64,000 nucleotides of DNA, taken from Sutcliffiella sp. FSL R7-0096 (lineage in GTDB: Bacteria > Bacillota > Bacilli > Bacillales > Bacillaceae_I). The notes beneath the pieces are model-generated. The model saw only the letters and a program-made list of their open reading frames with translations. It had not been told where the DNA came from and ran no database searches. The stretch spans positions 4,816,001 through 4,880,000 of the forward strand of contig NZ_CP152003.1 in NCBI RefSeq assembly GCF_038595065.1, given 5' to 3'. Positions 42,463 to 51,414 of this stretch are shown one piece after another. The position numbers and the translations under genes were made by a program. Position 1 is the first letter of the stretch, and each line of letters begins with the position of its first letter.

Positions 42463-44022
42463 TTGGAGGAGAAGTTAGTGTTATATATTAAGATTCATGA
42501 ATTACATAAAAGAAAGTTTAAAGTATCACAAATAGCTAAAGAGCTTAAGGTCTCAAGGCCAACTGTCTATAAGTATTTAGAAATGACATTCGATGAGGCT
42601 ACAGCTTATACTGAACAACCTTTAGGAAAGAAGAAAAAACTAGATCACTATAAGGACTGGATACTTGCCTGGCTAGAAGAGTACCCTCATCTAAGTAGTG
42701 CTCAGATCCATGATTGGCTTTTAGAGAGATACCCCGACCTCGTGGTCGGTGGAAGTACTGTAAGAACATATGTGAGGGGTATTCGAGAAGTCTACCAGAT
42801 TGAGAAAAAGGTGATTGTCCGTCAATACGAAGCAGTTCCTGAACAGCCTATGGGTAAACAACTCCAGGTAGATTGGGGAGAAACAAAACAGAAAACAGTA
42901 AACAACAAAGAAACCAAGCTGTACTTTATTGCCTTTGTACTCGCTAACTCTCGTTATAAATACATGGAATGGCAAGCACGCCCATTTACGACAAGAGATG
43001 CGATCCGTTGTCACGAAAATGCGTTTCAGTTTTATGGAGGGCGAACAGAAGAAATTGTCTACGATCAAGATCATTTAATCTCAGTGAGTGAAAATGCAGG
43101 ACAACTGCTTTTAACAGCTGAATTTCAAAGCTATGTTAATGAGCGTAAATTCAAAATATACCTGTGCAGAAGAGCAGATCCCGAATCTAAAGGTATGATT
43201 GAAAATGTAGTGAAATACATTAAAGGCAATTTTGCAGACAGTCGTGTATTTAATGACATTGAAGATTGGAATGAACGTGCACTACAATGGCTCAAGCGTA
43301 CTGGTAACCACCAGGTGCACCAGACAACGAAAAAAAGACCAGCAGAAGTGTTTCTCCTCGAAAAGCAACACTTACAGCCAGTCTCTTCGTTACTTTCATA
43401 TGAAAGCACCAATAATCAAAGTATAACAAGAAGTGTAAGCAAGGACAACACGATTCGCTACAAGTCAAACCGTTATTCCGTCCCACTCGGGACTTATCAA
43501 ACTATGAGTGAGAACCTTGTGTGGGTTGAAGCGAAGGTAGAAGATCACAAAACTCTTGTCATACGTAGAGAAGCAAATGGTGAAGTGATTGCCGAGCATG
43601 TCATCAGCTCGGAAAAGGGAAAACTTATTCAAAATCGTCACCATACCCGAGATCGCTCTAAAGGCATTAAGGAACTTAAGCAACGCCTCATTTCTCTCTT
43701 TGAAGAACAGCTTAAAGCAGCTGCATACTTGGATGAGGTTAGTCAAAGATACCCAAGGTATCAGCGAGATCAGTTTGCGATTATCTATAAAGTAATCCAG
43801 CAGTATCCGACCTTAGTTGATTCTGTTTTAACTAAGTGCATGACAGAGAAGCTTTACAATGCGAATGATTTTCGTGATATCGCTCATCATCTCGATACAT
43901 TACAAGTTGAACCGGCTGAAGAGGTACAATCCTTTTACACAAATTCGTTAAAACACTCTCATATCAAAGCATCTACGCGTTCTCTTAATGCTTATACCAG
44001 TATTTTAGGAGGTAGAGCATGA
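42463..44022 (+). CDS. istA: IS21-family transposase IstA
   Basis: About 519 aa from TTG 42463 (GGAGG upstream; a GTG at 42478 behind GGAGGAG is an equally good start). An N-terminal helix-turn-helix (KRKFKVSQIAKELKVSRPTV) is followed by an integrase core with the catalytic acids in VDWGETKQK, VYDQDHL and SKGMIENVVKYIK (D, D, E). It catalyses strand transfer of the element. It overlaps istB by 4 nt. No frameshift is seen. Confidence 0.95.
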   Translation: MEEKLVLYIKIHELHKRKFKVSQIAKELKVSRPTVYKYLEMTFDEATAYTEQPLGKKKKLDHYKDWILAWLEEYPHLSSAQIHDWLLERYPDLVVGGSTVRTYVRGIREVYQIEKKVIVRQYEAVPEQPMGKQLQVDWGETKQKTVNNKETKLYFIAFVLANSRYKYMEWQARPFTTRDAIRCHENAFQFYGGRTEEIVYDQDHLISVSENAGQLLLTAEFQSYVNERKFKIYLCRRADPESKGMIENVVKYIKGNFADSRVFNDIEDWNERALQWLKRTGNHQVHQTTKKRPAEVFLLEKQHLQPVSSLLSYESTNNQSITRSVSKDNTIRYKSNRYSVPLGTYQTMSENLVWVEAKVEDHKTLVIRREANGEVIAEHVISSEKGKLIQNRHHTRDRSKGIKELKQRLISLFEEQLKAAAYLDEVSQRYPRYQRDQFAIIYKVIQQYPTLVDSVLTKCMTEKLYNANDFRDIAHHLDTLQVEPAEEVQSFYTNSLKHSHIKASTRSLNAYTSILGGRA

Positions 44023-44786
44023 TGAACAAGACTGTACATGAACTACAAGATCAATTCCGTCAGCTACGATTGGCGGAGACTGCGGAGGAGCTTCCACTGC
44101 TTCTTCGCGAAGCTGAAAAAGCATCATGGACCTACTTGGAGTTTTTAGAGTCTATTACCCGACATGAATTAGCCAAACGTGAAGCGAAAAGCCTTGAAAA
44201 AAGAATGAAATGGGCACGCTTCCCTTTCGTGAAGTCATTAGATGAGTTTGAGCTGAAAGGACAAAACGTTCTGACGGCTCGACAGCTCTCCCAACTCCGT
44301 GAATTAAGCTGGCTGGAGCAACAATACAATTTAATTCTTCTTGGTCCCCCTGGCATTGGAAAAACATATATCGCAATTGGACTTGGACTCGAGGCTGTTT
44401 ATAGAGGGTTCAATGTTTATTTCGCCACAATGGGTGAACTTGTGCAGCTTTTAAAATCAGAAGAGTACTTGAACAAATCTAAAGTCCAATTAAAAAGAAT
44501 CAGAAATGCCGACCTAGTAATCATCGACGATTTAATGTATATGGCCATGGATCAGAGAGAAGCGAACCTATTTTTTCATTTGATTAATCATTTGTACGAA
44601 CGAAGTTCGATTATCCTGACATCAAATAAAAGTCCAGATGAATGGGGCAATTTAATAGGAGACCAAGGGATCACCACAGCTATTTTAGATCGTTTACTTC
44701 ATCGTGTGGAGGTCATCCATGGAGACGAAAAAGAGGAAAGTCATCGGATGAAAAATCGGAAGAGCATTTTTTCAGCAGAAATGTAA
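44019..44786 (+). CDS. istB: IS21-family helper ATPase IstB
   Basis: AAA+ ATPase of 255 aa: Walker A LLGPPGIGKTYIAIGLG and Walker B DLVIIDDLMYM, followed by the HLYERSSIILTSNKSPDEWG sensor region typical of IstB/DnaC-like proteins. It assists IstA in target selection. Ribosome-binding site AGGAGG precedes the ATG that overlaps the istA stop. Confidence 0.95.
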   Translation: MMNKTVHELQDQFRQLRLAETAEELPLLLREAEKASWTYLEFLESITRHELAKREAKSLEKRMKWARFPFVKSLDEFELKGQNVLTARQLSQLRELSWLEQQYNLILLGPPGIGKTYIAIGLGLEAVYRGFNVYFATMGELVQLLKSEEYLNKSKVQLKRIRNADLVIIDDLMYMAMDQREANLFFHLINHLYERSSIILTSNKSPDEWGNLIGDQGITTAILDRLLHRVEVIHGDEKEESHRMKNRKSIFSAEM

Positions 44787-44830
44787 AAAGGAAATGAGCA
44801 AAAAGTGTAAAATTCAACTTGACGTCTACA

Positions 44831-45391
44831 AAAGCCTGGGTTCTGGTCATAATTCCAGACTCCAGGATAGGAATAATAGTTCCATGCAGGTGAGACCCCT
44901 GCAAGCTGAGGGAATGCTGCCACCACCTCTGCCCATTCCATTTCATTTGCACGTCGGCTCAATTCGGAACCATCCACGTTCAGCATAGGAATCGCCACAA
45001 TCGTCAGCTCATCCAATATTCTATTTACTTCAGGAGAATTGCTGGATCCTAACTTCTGTAAAATATTGAGAAGTGCAACCGTACCTGTTTTCTCGTTACC
45101 GTGGATTTCACTTTGGATCAGGACTACCTTATCGCCATGGCCGACAGAAGCCTTATAAATACCGCGTCCCTGATTCGTATAGCCCGCAGTCTCCACCGTC
45201 ACCTTCCCTTGGCTTGTCTGTTGAATCTGCTCTAATTTTCTTCCAAGCTCCTCATAATTGATGTACCCATTGATAGGCAAAGTTTCATTCGGCTGCGGAC
45301 TCGGCCCCGGATCTGCAGAACCCATCGTCGGCACAGCCAGTAACGAAGCTGCTAAAGCTGTTGAACTTAAAATTTTCCATACCTTATTCAT
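44831..45391 (-). pseudogene. M14 zinc carboxypeptidase, N-terminal fragment (split by IS21 element)
   Basis: Starts at ATG 45391 behind GGAGGG with a signal peptide (MNKVWKILSSTALAASLLAV, cleavage near MGSADP), so the intact enzyme was secreted. The M14 fold follows with GYTNQGRGIYKASVG and the zinc-binding HxxE in SEIHGNEKTGT. The gene stops being M14-like after NYDQNPGF, exactly at the IS end, and the frame runs on into IS sequence. The fragment could make a truncated, probably inactive, secreted polypeptide lacking the last zinc ligand and the catalytic Glu. Confidence 0.9.
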
Positions 45392-45660
45392 TCTAAATCC
45401 CTCCATGCTTTTATGTAGTTGCAAGGAAGGATTTCTACATTTTACGCTCGATTCCTTTCGGGTTCCGAAAAATGATTAGATATGACTAAATCGCTAAATG
45501 AAGAAGTGGGAGTTAATAATCATATTTTTCTGACTAATTTATAGATAGACGTTCTAATGAACTATTTAGATATTCGAAACTTTCGGATTACTAATTTTTA
45601 TTGAAAATATCAGGTTTACTCTCAATGAGCATAATGGAGTAAACAATGAAAATATTAATT

Positions 45661-45704
45661 TAAAAACCACCTAAAACGCTATAATATCCACGTTCCAGGT
45701 GGTT
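45661..45704 (-). terminator. Presumed native rlmH terminator, displaced by the island
   Basis: On the minus strand, about 20 nt beyond the second copy of the rlmH 3' end (stop TAA at 45721-45723), stem AACCACCT / AGGTGGTT is followed by TTT. It is where the rlmH terminator should lie if the island were absent. Confidence 0.65.
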
Positions 45705-45724
45705 CCTTTTAAAACCTCATTTAC

Positions 45725-45738
45725 TTATGGTACGGTTC
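45725..45738. other. Left attachment repeat of the rlmH island (attL core)
   Basis: TTATGGTACGGTTC is identical to 55238-55251. On the minus strand the sequence around it codes for GEPYHK and a stop, the conserved C-terminus of RlmH, although no rlmH gene lies here. This is the signature of site-specific insertion into the 3' end of rlmH. Confidence 0.85.
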
Positions 45739-45758
45739 ACCGTGGTTATTTAAGAGGC

Positions 45759-45797
45759 AAAAAACAGACAGGAAAAATACTTTCCTGTCTGTTTTTT
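45759..45797. terminator. Strong bidirectional terminator inside the island
   Basis: AAAAAACAGACAGGAAA / TTTCCTGTCTGTTTTTT stem with a 4-base loop, usable in both directions. It probably ends the ABC-3C transcript. Confidence 0.85.
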
Positions 45798-45823
45798 AGG
45801 TCATATTTTTGTTCATAAAGTAA

Positions 45824-45868
45824 CACAATTTTGAGTCGTGCGCGTCTGCCAATTCCGCCCAAACACGC
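45824..45868 (-). pseudogene. 5' half of a tRNA-Leu(CAA) gene
   Basis: On the minus strand GGGCGGAATTGGCAGACGCG is the D-arm region typical of tRNA-Leu. It is followed by an anticodon arm with stem CACGA/TTGTG and loop CTCAAAA (anticodon CAA). The sequence then loses all tRNA character; no variable arm, T-arm or CCA is found. It is a truncated gene within the island. Confidence 0.7.
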
Positions 45869-46056
45869 TAGTAAAGGATTTTAGCCAATTATATCAATGC
45901 TTTTTGTGTTGTTGTCCATACGATTATTAAAGTACCCATAAATATTATATAACATTATTTAATAAATTTTAATAAATGAATCATGTATTTCTTAGCATTA
46001 AAACTATCTCTATACGTTTATACGGTTAAATCAATGTAAACATTTTTTATAAAATA

Positions 46057-47904
46057 TTAATCTTCATTAATTAAAGCATTTCCATATCTAAACTCTTCAA
46101 CTAAATGGAAGTTCTCCATTCCATCCCACACACTTGTTGGAATGTGCTCTAAAACAATAAATTGAAATTCCTCATTATACATTTTATTTACATGACTAAT
46201 AAAATCATTTAACAACTTCATCGCAGTGGTGATTTTTCCTTTATCACTTACTTCGACTTTACTCCAATTGTCCTCTTCCTCACCATAATAGGGTCTGCTA
46301 GGTTGGTCTAAAATCATAAATTGAGGAATATAAGGAGATTTCTGTATGATACTAGCCTCATGTAACCCTAAAAATAAACACAAATGCATAAATAGATGAT
46401 TAGAACTACTTCCCACATAAGAAGCATAAATTGAATTACTAGGTCTTAATGACAATGACTTATCCTTGAAGTTAAATAAAGCTCTATACCCTTCATAATT
46501 ACCTAATGCACTACCGACCTTATCTAAGTAATTTTGTATCAAAGACTCTAACATACTTTTAAAGGCTTCTCTGTCGATTTTTTCATCCCGCACTAAATTA
46601 TTTAGTCTCTTTAGCTCTTTTTCCTTCTCCTCAAGTTCTTCACTAAAGTCTTCATTTTCATCCCTTTTCTGATATAATGACAATTTATACTTTAGTTCCC
46701 CGAGGAATAAGAGTTTTTCTGTTTCGCTGCCTAATGAAAGATAATTTTCTTTTTGAGGATATTGTTCAAGTTTATTATTAATATGTGACAGTTTTTGTTC
46801 TAGTTTATTTAATTCATCACTGATGTTTAAGTTAAAAGGTTTCTTATTTTTCAACTGTTTTTTTATTGAATTAAACTCATCTTCTAATTGTTCTACCAGT
46901 GAGGACGTTTCTGGTAGTAACAATAGTTCACTAAAATTTTCTTTTACATATTTGATCGGCTTTAAGCTATCATAGTTATTTTTTTCAATTTCAAGGTAGG
47001 ATTTATATTGATTTTCTAGTTTTTTGAAGTTCCTAATTTTCCTTATTATTAAATTTTTCTCTTTAGTTAATTCATCAATTTCAGAAAAAGAATTAGATAT
47101 ATCATACACCTTTTGTTCATTACATAATTCTTGTAAGGTATTAAGGTAGTTTTCAGGTCCGATAAATTTATCATCGATTAAGTTTAATATTCTTGCTTGT
47201 TTTATGTCTTTTTTAATGTAAGACTCAAATAAATTTTCTTCTTTCTCGAATAAAGTTTGTTTCTTTTTTATTCTATTGATTTCTTTTTCAATTAAAACTA
47301 TTTTTTCTTTTAGTAATATATTTTCAATATCTTCAATTTTTAGGGCAATATCAAATATTCTTTCTAAAGCTTCTCTGTATCTAGTAATATTTTGCTTATC
47401 AAAATAAACTTCATTATTTGAAATAGTATTTCCAGATTGAGTATTAAATAATAAAAAATATCTAAATGATACCTTGTTTCCAGCCTTTATACTTTTACCA
47501 CTATATGGTATTACCAATTTGCTACTTATTGAAAATTCTGTTTGAATTATTTCCTTAAGTTCTTCTTCTGACATATTAGTATGAGGCTTTTCTGGTACCT
47601 TTCCTGATGAAGAGTAATAATAGTTAGAAGAGCCACGTCTGTTTATTATTTTTTCCCTAGCTATAGTAAAACACTTGTCATTAATGAAAAAAGTTAATCC
47701 ATACCATTCTACATTTTCATTAATTTTCTCTTCAGAAATTGCAGCATTACTTGAAAAAAAGCAATAATCAATAATTGACATAATCTCAGATTTGCCAGTG
47801 CCACTAGCACCCGTAATAACATTAACTTTATTTGGTTTAAATTTAATTTCTCTAATCCTATTCTTCTTCAACCATAATGTGACCGCTTCTATATAAAATT
47901 TCAT
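46057..47904 (-). CDS. ABC-three-component (ABC-3C) system ATPase (DUF3732-like)
   Basis: Protein of 615 aa. Walker A GASGTGKS (residues 32-39) comes after FKPNKVNVIT; a long coiled-coil middle (about residues 190-440, with Lys/Glu/Asn-rich heptads) separates it from the Walker B region QFMILDQPSRPYY near residue 520. The layout is that of SMC/Rad50-type ATPases of the DUF3732 group, which power ABC-3C conflict systems. Third gene of a three-gene operon, overlapping the middle component by 4 nt. An anti-invader role is inferred from the family and from the mobile context. Confidence 0.85.
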   Translation of the reverse strand: MKFYIEAVTLWLKKNRIREIKFKPNKVNVITGASGTGKSEIMSIIDYCFFSSNAAISEEKINENVEWYGLTFFINDKCFTIAREKIINRRGSSNYYYSSSGKVPEKPHTNMSEEELKEIIQTEFSISSKLVIPYSGKSIKAGNKVSFRYFLLFNTQSGNTISNNEVYFDKQNITRYREALERIFDIALKIEDIENILLKEKIVLIEKEINRIKKKQTLFEKEENLFESYIKKDIKQARILNLIDDKFIGPENYLNTLQELCNEQKVYDISNSFSEIDELTKEKNLIIRKIRNFKKLENQYKSYLEIEKNNYDSLKPIKYVKENFSELLLLPETSSLVEQLEDEFNSIKKQLKNKKPFNLNISDELNKLEQKLSHINNKLEQYPQKENYLSLGSETEKLLFLGELKYKLSLYQKRDENEDFSEELEEKEKELKRLNNLVRDEKIDREAFKSMLESLIQNYLDKVGSALGNYEGYRALFNFKDKSLSLRPSNSIYASYVGSSSNHLFMHLCLFLGLHEASIIQKSPYIPQFMILDQPSRPYYGEEEDNWSKVEVSDKGKITTAMKLLNDFISHVNKMYNEEFQFIVLEHIPTSVWDGMENFHLVEEFRYGNALINED

Positions 47905-48359
47905 AGTTCCACCCTTAATTGAAGATATAAATTTTTAGTATCTTCCATTAGTATTTGAGATAAGTTTTCAGCTCCAAGAATTATTTCTTTCGCTCTGTTT
48001 CCAAGACTTTTATTTTCTATTTCGAATACATTATCCTCTTTAAGTAATATTTCCCCATCTTTAATACTGATCAGTTTCATTCTATTCAAAAGAATAATTG
48101 AGTTTATTGATACAGGAAGAAGAGAGTAGAACCTTTCATTATAATTGGAAAAGTTTGATGGATACTTAATGATAAATTCTTCTAAACTTCTAACTTTTAT
48201 ATTCTTTCTTTTTAATACTTTTAAAGTATTATTATGTGAAAAAAACGGTAAAATCAGCATTGATTTCCCTATATTCATTTTTTTATGGTAATTAAGTACG
48301 GACAATATTGAAATAAGACCAATTAATTCGTTATTATAGATTGTTAGATTTTTATTCAT
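47901..48359 (-). CDS. ABC-3C system middle component
   Basis: About 152 aa from ATG 48359, with AGAGGT upstream; the longer open frame overlaps the previous gene too far. Small, helical, basic and AT-rich, no enzymatic motif. Its opening MNKNLTIYNNELIGLISILS and its position between the nuclease-like and ATPase genes are those of the ABC-3C middle component, thought to bridge effector and ATPase. It overlaps the upstream gene by 8 nt and the downstream one by 4 nt. Confidence 0.7.
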   Translation of the reverse strand: MNKNLTIYNNELIGLISILSVLNYHKKMNIGKSMLILPFFSHNNTLKVLKRKNIKVRSLEEFIIKYPSNFSNYNERFYSLLPVSINSIILLNRMKLISIKDGEILLKEDNVFEIENKSLGNRAKEIILGAENLSQILMEDTKNLYLQLRVEL

Positions 48360-49650
48360 TTTTATACCTCTTACCCCAATCGTATCTCCAACCAATCAAA
48401 GGCTTATCTGACAGTAAATAAAATTGACCATTGCTCATCTCTAGATCTAATTGTGTTTCATCAATGTTCAATTTCTTGCTTAAAATCTCATCTAAACATA
48501 GGTTTGCTAAACCAATTAATTCATTCTCATCGACATGTGTACCTTTTAATCTTAGTTTTCTTTTTAATTTTGAATAGGTACTATTAAATATAACTTCCCA
48601 TTCATATATCGATTCTTCATCGAACCTATCTTTCTCTAGGCTCATTATTTCTCCTTCTTGCTTCCACTGTTCTAGGTTATTGAAAGTCAGCAGTTTTGCT
48701 ATCGTTCTCTTTATAACCTGGTCTTTGTAGTCATCATCTTCTTCGGAGATAACTCCAATATCTTCTAGCTGTTTGATAAATAATTGCTCTTCGGGGTTCC
48801 CCTCAATTATAGGCTTATCTCTTCTTACTACCTTTTTATTTGTCTTTCCTAATAAAAAACACCTTGTATATTTCTCATATAAATCATCAAAACTGTATTC
48901 AATTCTTCCTCTTTGTTTAATAGTAATATAATTATCCCTTCTTATATTACTATCAAGACTGTTAAAAACATCGTCTATATTATTTTCTGGAATAAATTTT
49001 GCTTTAATTCTTAATCTAATTCTTCCAAATAAATCATCTTCATTAAGACTAAAACTAAGCTTTTCCAAGAAAACACTTAGCCATTCATCATTTTGATTTA
49101 ATAATTCCTTTATATAAAGTAAGACTTTATTTTCTCCCTTTTCATCATCCTTCTTATCCTCTTGTTTTTTTATTCCAGCTCTATACTTTTCTTTTAGGTA
49201 CTCTTTAAACTCTTCAATACTAAATACACCATCTTTAAACTTTCTATGATTAACTAAGAAATTATTTGTTGTATTATCAGCTTTATTAGAAATCAAAATA
49301 AAATTAGTCTTTTTTATAAATTCAAGTTGAGAATCTAAATCTTTTCTTTTTTCAACAGTATCATTTATAACTTTTATCCAGTTATAAATAGTCTTCCATA
49401 GGTCAACATCACTTTCTCTAAGGTTTATTATTTCATCCTGTGCATTAGTTTGTATGGAATGTTTTAATTGCATTAAGGTCTGGGTTCCATCTTGGTAGTC
49501 TATATGAATGTCATCCTTAATTTCCAATCCAATTGACTCGCCTGATTCTAAGCCCAGAATCAAATAAAGAAAATAGTAATATTGATATTCAAATCCAATA
49601 GACTTATCTTCCGCTGCTGTAATATCTTGATGTGACTTAACCTTTGTCAT
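48352..49650 (-). CDS. ABC-3C system effector with nuclease-like N-terminus
   Basis: Protein of 432 aa starting behind GGGGAT. The N-terminal region (about 10-70) has GFEYQYYYFLYLIL, KDDIHIDY and LMQLKHSIQ, a pattern like the restriction-endonuclease-fold (Cap4/DUF4297-like) domains found on conflict-system effectors, with candidate catalytic residues D, D and the Q-x-K motif. The C-terminal half is helical and unrecognised. First gene of the operon. In ABC-3C systems this subunit is proposed to be the effector that cuts or recognises invading nucleic acid; activity here is inferred. Confidence 0.75.
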   Translation of the reverse strand: MTKVKSHQDITAAEDKSIGFEYQYYYFLYLILGLESGESIGLEIKDDIHIDYQDGTQTLMQLKHSIQTNAQDEIINLRESDVDLWKTIYNWIKVINDTVEKRKDLDSQLEFIKKTNFILISNKADNTTNNFLVNHRKFKDGVFSIEEFKEYLKEKYRAGIKKQEDKKDDEKGENKVLLYIKELLNQNDEWLSVFLEKLSFSLNEDDLFGRIRLRIKAKFIPENNIDDVFNSLDSNIRRDNYITIKQRGRIEYSFDDLYEKYTRCFLLGKTNKKVVRRDKPIIEGNPEEQLFIKQLEDIGVISEEDDDYKDQVIKRTIAKLLTFNNLEQWKQEGEIMSLEKDRFDEESIYEWEVIFNSTYSKLKRKLRLKGTHVDENELIGLANLCLDEILSKKLNIDETQLDLEMSNGQFYLLSDKPLIGWRYDWGKRYKNE

Positions 49651-50139
49651 TTACTTATCCCCTTTTAGATTTGTATAAGAATATTGTAGGAGCATAATAC
49701 AAACAGCAAGCACTATACACTTAATTTTTAAAATTAGCAAACAGTAAAATTATACCATAATTCATCTAAATTCTACAAAAATTTCAATGATTCCAATAAT
49801 AATAACATTGGTTCCTTTATTCTTAATTAGATTAGTAATATAGGTTCGTAGAATTTTTGAATAGAATTTATGTATAGATGTACTACCTACTATAATAAAG
49901 GTAGGTGATATTTTTAAACCTGTTATCCCCCGTTTATTGTCCATTTCCTATTCTTATAACACAATAATCTATTAAATTAATTTCTAAATATTCTATAGTT
50001 GTAAATGTACACCTCTTAAGCTGACAAGATGTTCTACTTTCATAATATACTAGAAAACTCCTTCGAATCCATAAATTGTTAATTAATAGACGTAATTTAT
50101 GATACTATTATCTTAAAAAGAAACAATGAGGCCACAAGT
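49651..50139. other. AT-rich intergenic gap in the island
   Basis: Shared upstream region of the ABC-3C operon (leftward) and the GIY-YIG fragment (rightward). It contains a weak hairpin ACCTAC/GTAGGT at 49884-49906. A 60-codon minus-strand frame at 49762-49944 matches nothing I know and is not called. Confidence 0.5.
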
Positions 50140-50550
50140 ATGAGTGAATTAGTATTTGAAAAGAGAGATTTCAGACGAGATTCAAACTATAACCTTAAAA
50201 CGGTCCAACTAAATAATTATCCTATTGTCTATATTCTTTATAATGAGAAAAAAAGGCCATCCGCTTATATCGGACAAGCCGTTCAAGCTACAAGAAGGTT
50301 AAAGAATCATTTAGAAGATAATAGGCGCAAAGATTTGAAAACTCTACTCCATAATGCTTCACCGTTCATTACTTTACACCTCGACACGCTAGATTATTAC
50401 CATAATTATACATACCTTATACCCTTTTATCTATGTATATCTTCATATATTTGTATAAACAATAAACCCGCCAATCAGGTTATAGTCCCCTTGATTGGCG
50501 GGTCGGATCAATATCTTATATTTCAACGTCAAGCTCAATCCCGGACTTGA
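50140..50550 (+). pseudogene. Truncated GIY-YIG protein (N-terminus of a larger DUF2075-type gene)
   Basis: The first 75 or so residues are a GIY-YIG nuclease start: YPIVYILYNEKKRPSAYIGQ with the VYI and YIG elements, then RRLKNHLED. Known proteins with this opening continue for several hundred residues into a P-loop (DUF2075) domain. Here similarity ends near LLHN (about 50357) and the frame runs on through a hairpin into unrelated DNA. It is read as a 3'-truncated gene. If expressed it would make a 136-aa fragment. Confidence 0.65.
50467..50502 (-). terminator. Hairpin following the relic reading frame
   Basis: Stem CCCGCCAATCA / TGATTGGCGGG, 11 bp, with a T-rich tail on the minus strand. 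It fits as the terminator of the relic at 50518-50597. Confidence 0.7.
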
Positions 50551-50597
50551 ACTCTACAGTCACTTTATCACCATCAAGAGTTACCTTCTCATGTCAT
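50518..50597 (-). pseudogene. C-terminal relic of a lost minus-strand gene
   Basis: A minus-strand frame reads EKVTLDGDKVTVEFKSGI and then ELDVEI before a stop, and a terminator hairpin follows. The short beta-rich tail resembles the ends of some recombinases and other enzymes, but the piece is too short to assign. Upstream sequence to about 50700 has no open frame. Confidence 0.35.
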
Positions 50598-50738
50598 TTC
50601 AATGCGCAGTAAAAAGCTTAATACGAAAAAACGATCACCTAATAAGTGACCGCCTTCCTCATAAAATTGTTTGATTCCAAGTATATTTGTACTGTGCAGG
50701 AAAAAACTTTCATTTAACCCAAGGCCCTTTTTGGTGGT

Positions 50739-51056
50739 TTAGAGTAAAGGTATTGCTCTTTCTGTTTGGATAAAGTTTAAACTTTTTTCTTCCTGTTTAG
50801 TCAATAAAGTAATATCTAAAGTTATATTAAATTCATAAAAAAAAGTACAATACAAGTTCTTTCTCAAAAGAAGTATGTCTTGAATAGATATTTCGTCTTT
50901 ATTATAAACTATTATTAAATCAATATCATTGGGTGAATTAGAATAAAGTAAAGAACCAAAAAGATAAAAATCTAAATTAGAATAAAGAACGTTTTCCTTT
51001 TTTAAGTTGTTCACGCTGGAACGGAGTAAGGTAATTAAGGAATAGGTTTCCTTCAA
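50739..51056 (-). CDS. Minimal nucleotidyltransferase (MNT-like)
   Basis: Up to 105 aa. The nucleotidyltransferase core is plain: FGSLLYSNSPNDIDLIIVY contains GS and the DxD metal-binding pair. The true start is uncertain: TTG 51056 gives 105 aa, but a GTG at 51014 inside the overlap gives about 91 aa. It overlaps the 139-aa gene by 38-80 nt, so translation is coupled. MNT proteins often pair with HEPN toxins or act as effectors that add nucleotides to RNA or protein; no HEPN motif (RxxxxH) is evident in the neighbour. Confidence 0.75.
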   Translation of the reverse strand: MKETYSLITLLRSSVNNLKKENVLYSNLDFYLFGSLLYSNSPNDIDLIIVYNKDEISIQDILLLRKNLYCTFFYEFNITLDITLLTKQEEKSLNFIQTERAIPLL

Positions 51057-51396
51057 AATTTAAAGCCCCCATAAACTCATCAATGAGAAATAACCCAATT
51101 TTATTAGCTTTTGCAACTTCCTTTCCACTTACCGAGTAACTATTCCAAGTGCTGATGGTAACAATAGCATCAATATGATTATGACTTGACATTATTTCTA
51201 TAACTTCCGCTTCACTTACGGAATAAAAATTTGTCAAGTGAACCAAAACGTTTCTCCCGTTCGTTTTGGTAATCTTAAAGAGTTGTTTTTCGACTTGTTC
51301 AATTTTTCTTACTTTATTGTGGCTACCAATAGCATCTAAAAAATATTGGATACTTTCTGGTCTAGGTATTTTTTCGTATCTTCCTCCCTCAGGCAT
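50977..51396 (-). CDS. Unknown protein between metallophosphoesterase and MNT genes
   Basis: Protein of 139 aa starting behind a strong AAGGAGG site. No family recognised. It has an alpha/beta pattern with NVLVHLTNFYSVSEAEVIEI, IDAIVTISTWNSYSVSGKEV and NKIGLFLIDEFMGALN, suggesting alternating strands and helices as in nuclease or Rossmann-like folds; no catalytic triad is certain. It follows the metallophosphoesterase by 18 nt and overlaps the MNT gene, so the three act as one unit. Confidence 0.8.
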   Translation of the reverse strand: MPEGGRYEKIPRPESIQYFLDAIGSHNKVRKIEQVEKQLFKITKTNGRNVLVHLTNFYSVSEAEVIEIMSSHNHIDAIVTISTWNSYSVSGKEVAKANKIGLFLIDEFMGALNFEGNLFLNYLTPFQREQLKKGKRSLF

Positions 51397-51414
51397 AAAT
51401 ATCTTCCTCCTTAT

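Larger units (their letters stand above)
42346..44830 (+). mobile_element. IS21-family insertion sequence, 2485 bp, complete
   Basis: Ends begin TGTAAACG on the left and, reversed, TGTAGACG on the right, with further inverted similarity inside (both ends contain an ACACTTTTTGC block). A 5-bp direct repeat AAAGC flanks the element at 42341-42345 and 44831-44835. It carries intact istA and istB genes. Size and gene layout are those of IS21. It interrupts an M14 carboxypeptidase gene. Confidence 0.95.

Noticed and set aside
42721-43746. Several minus-strand frames inside the IS
   Set aside because: Shadows of the transposase gene istA.
49762-49944. 60-aa minus-strand protein in the island
   Set aside because: AT-rich chance frame without a convincing start signal or recognisable family.
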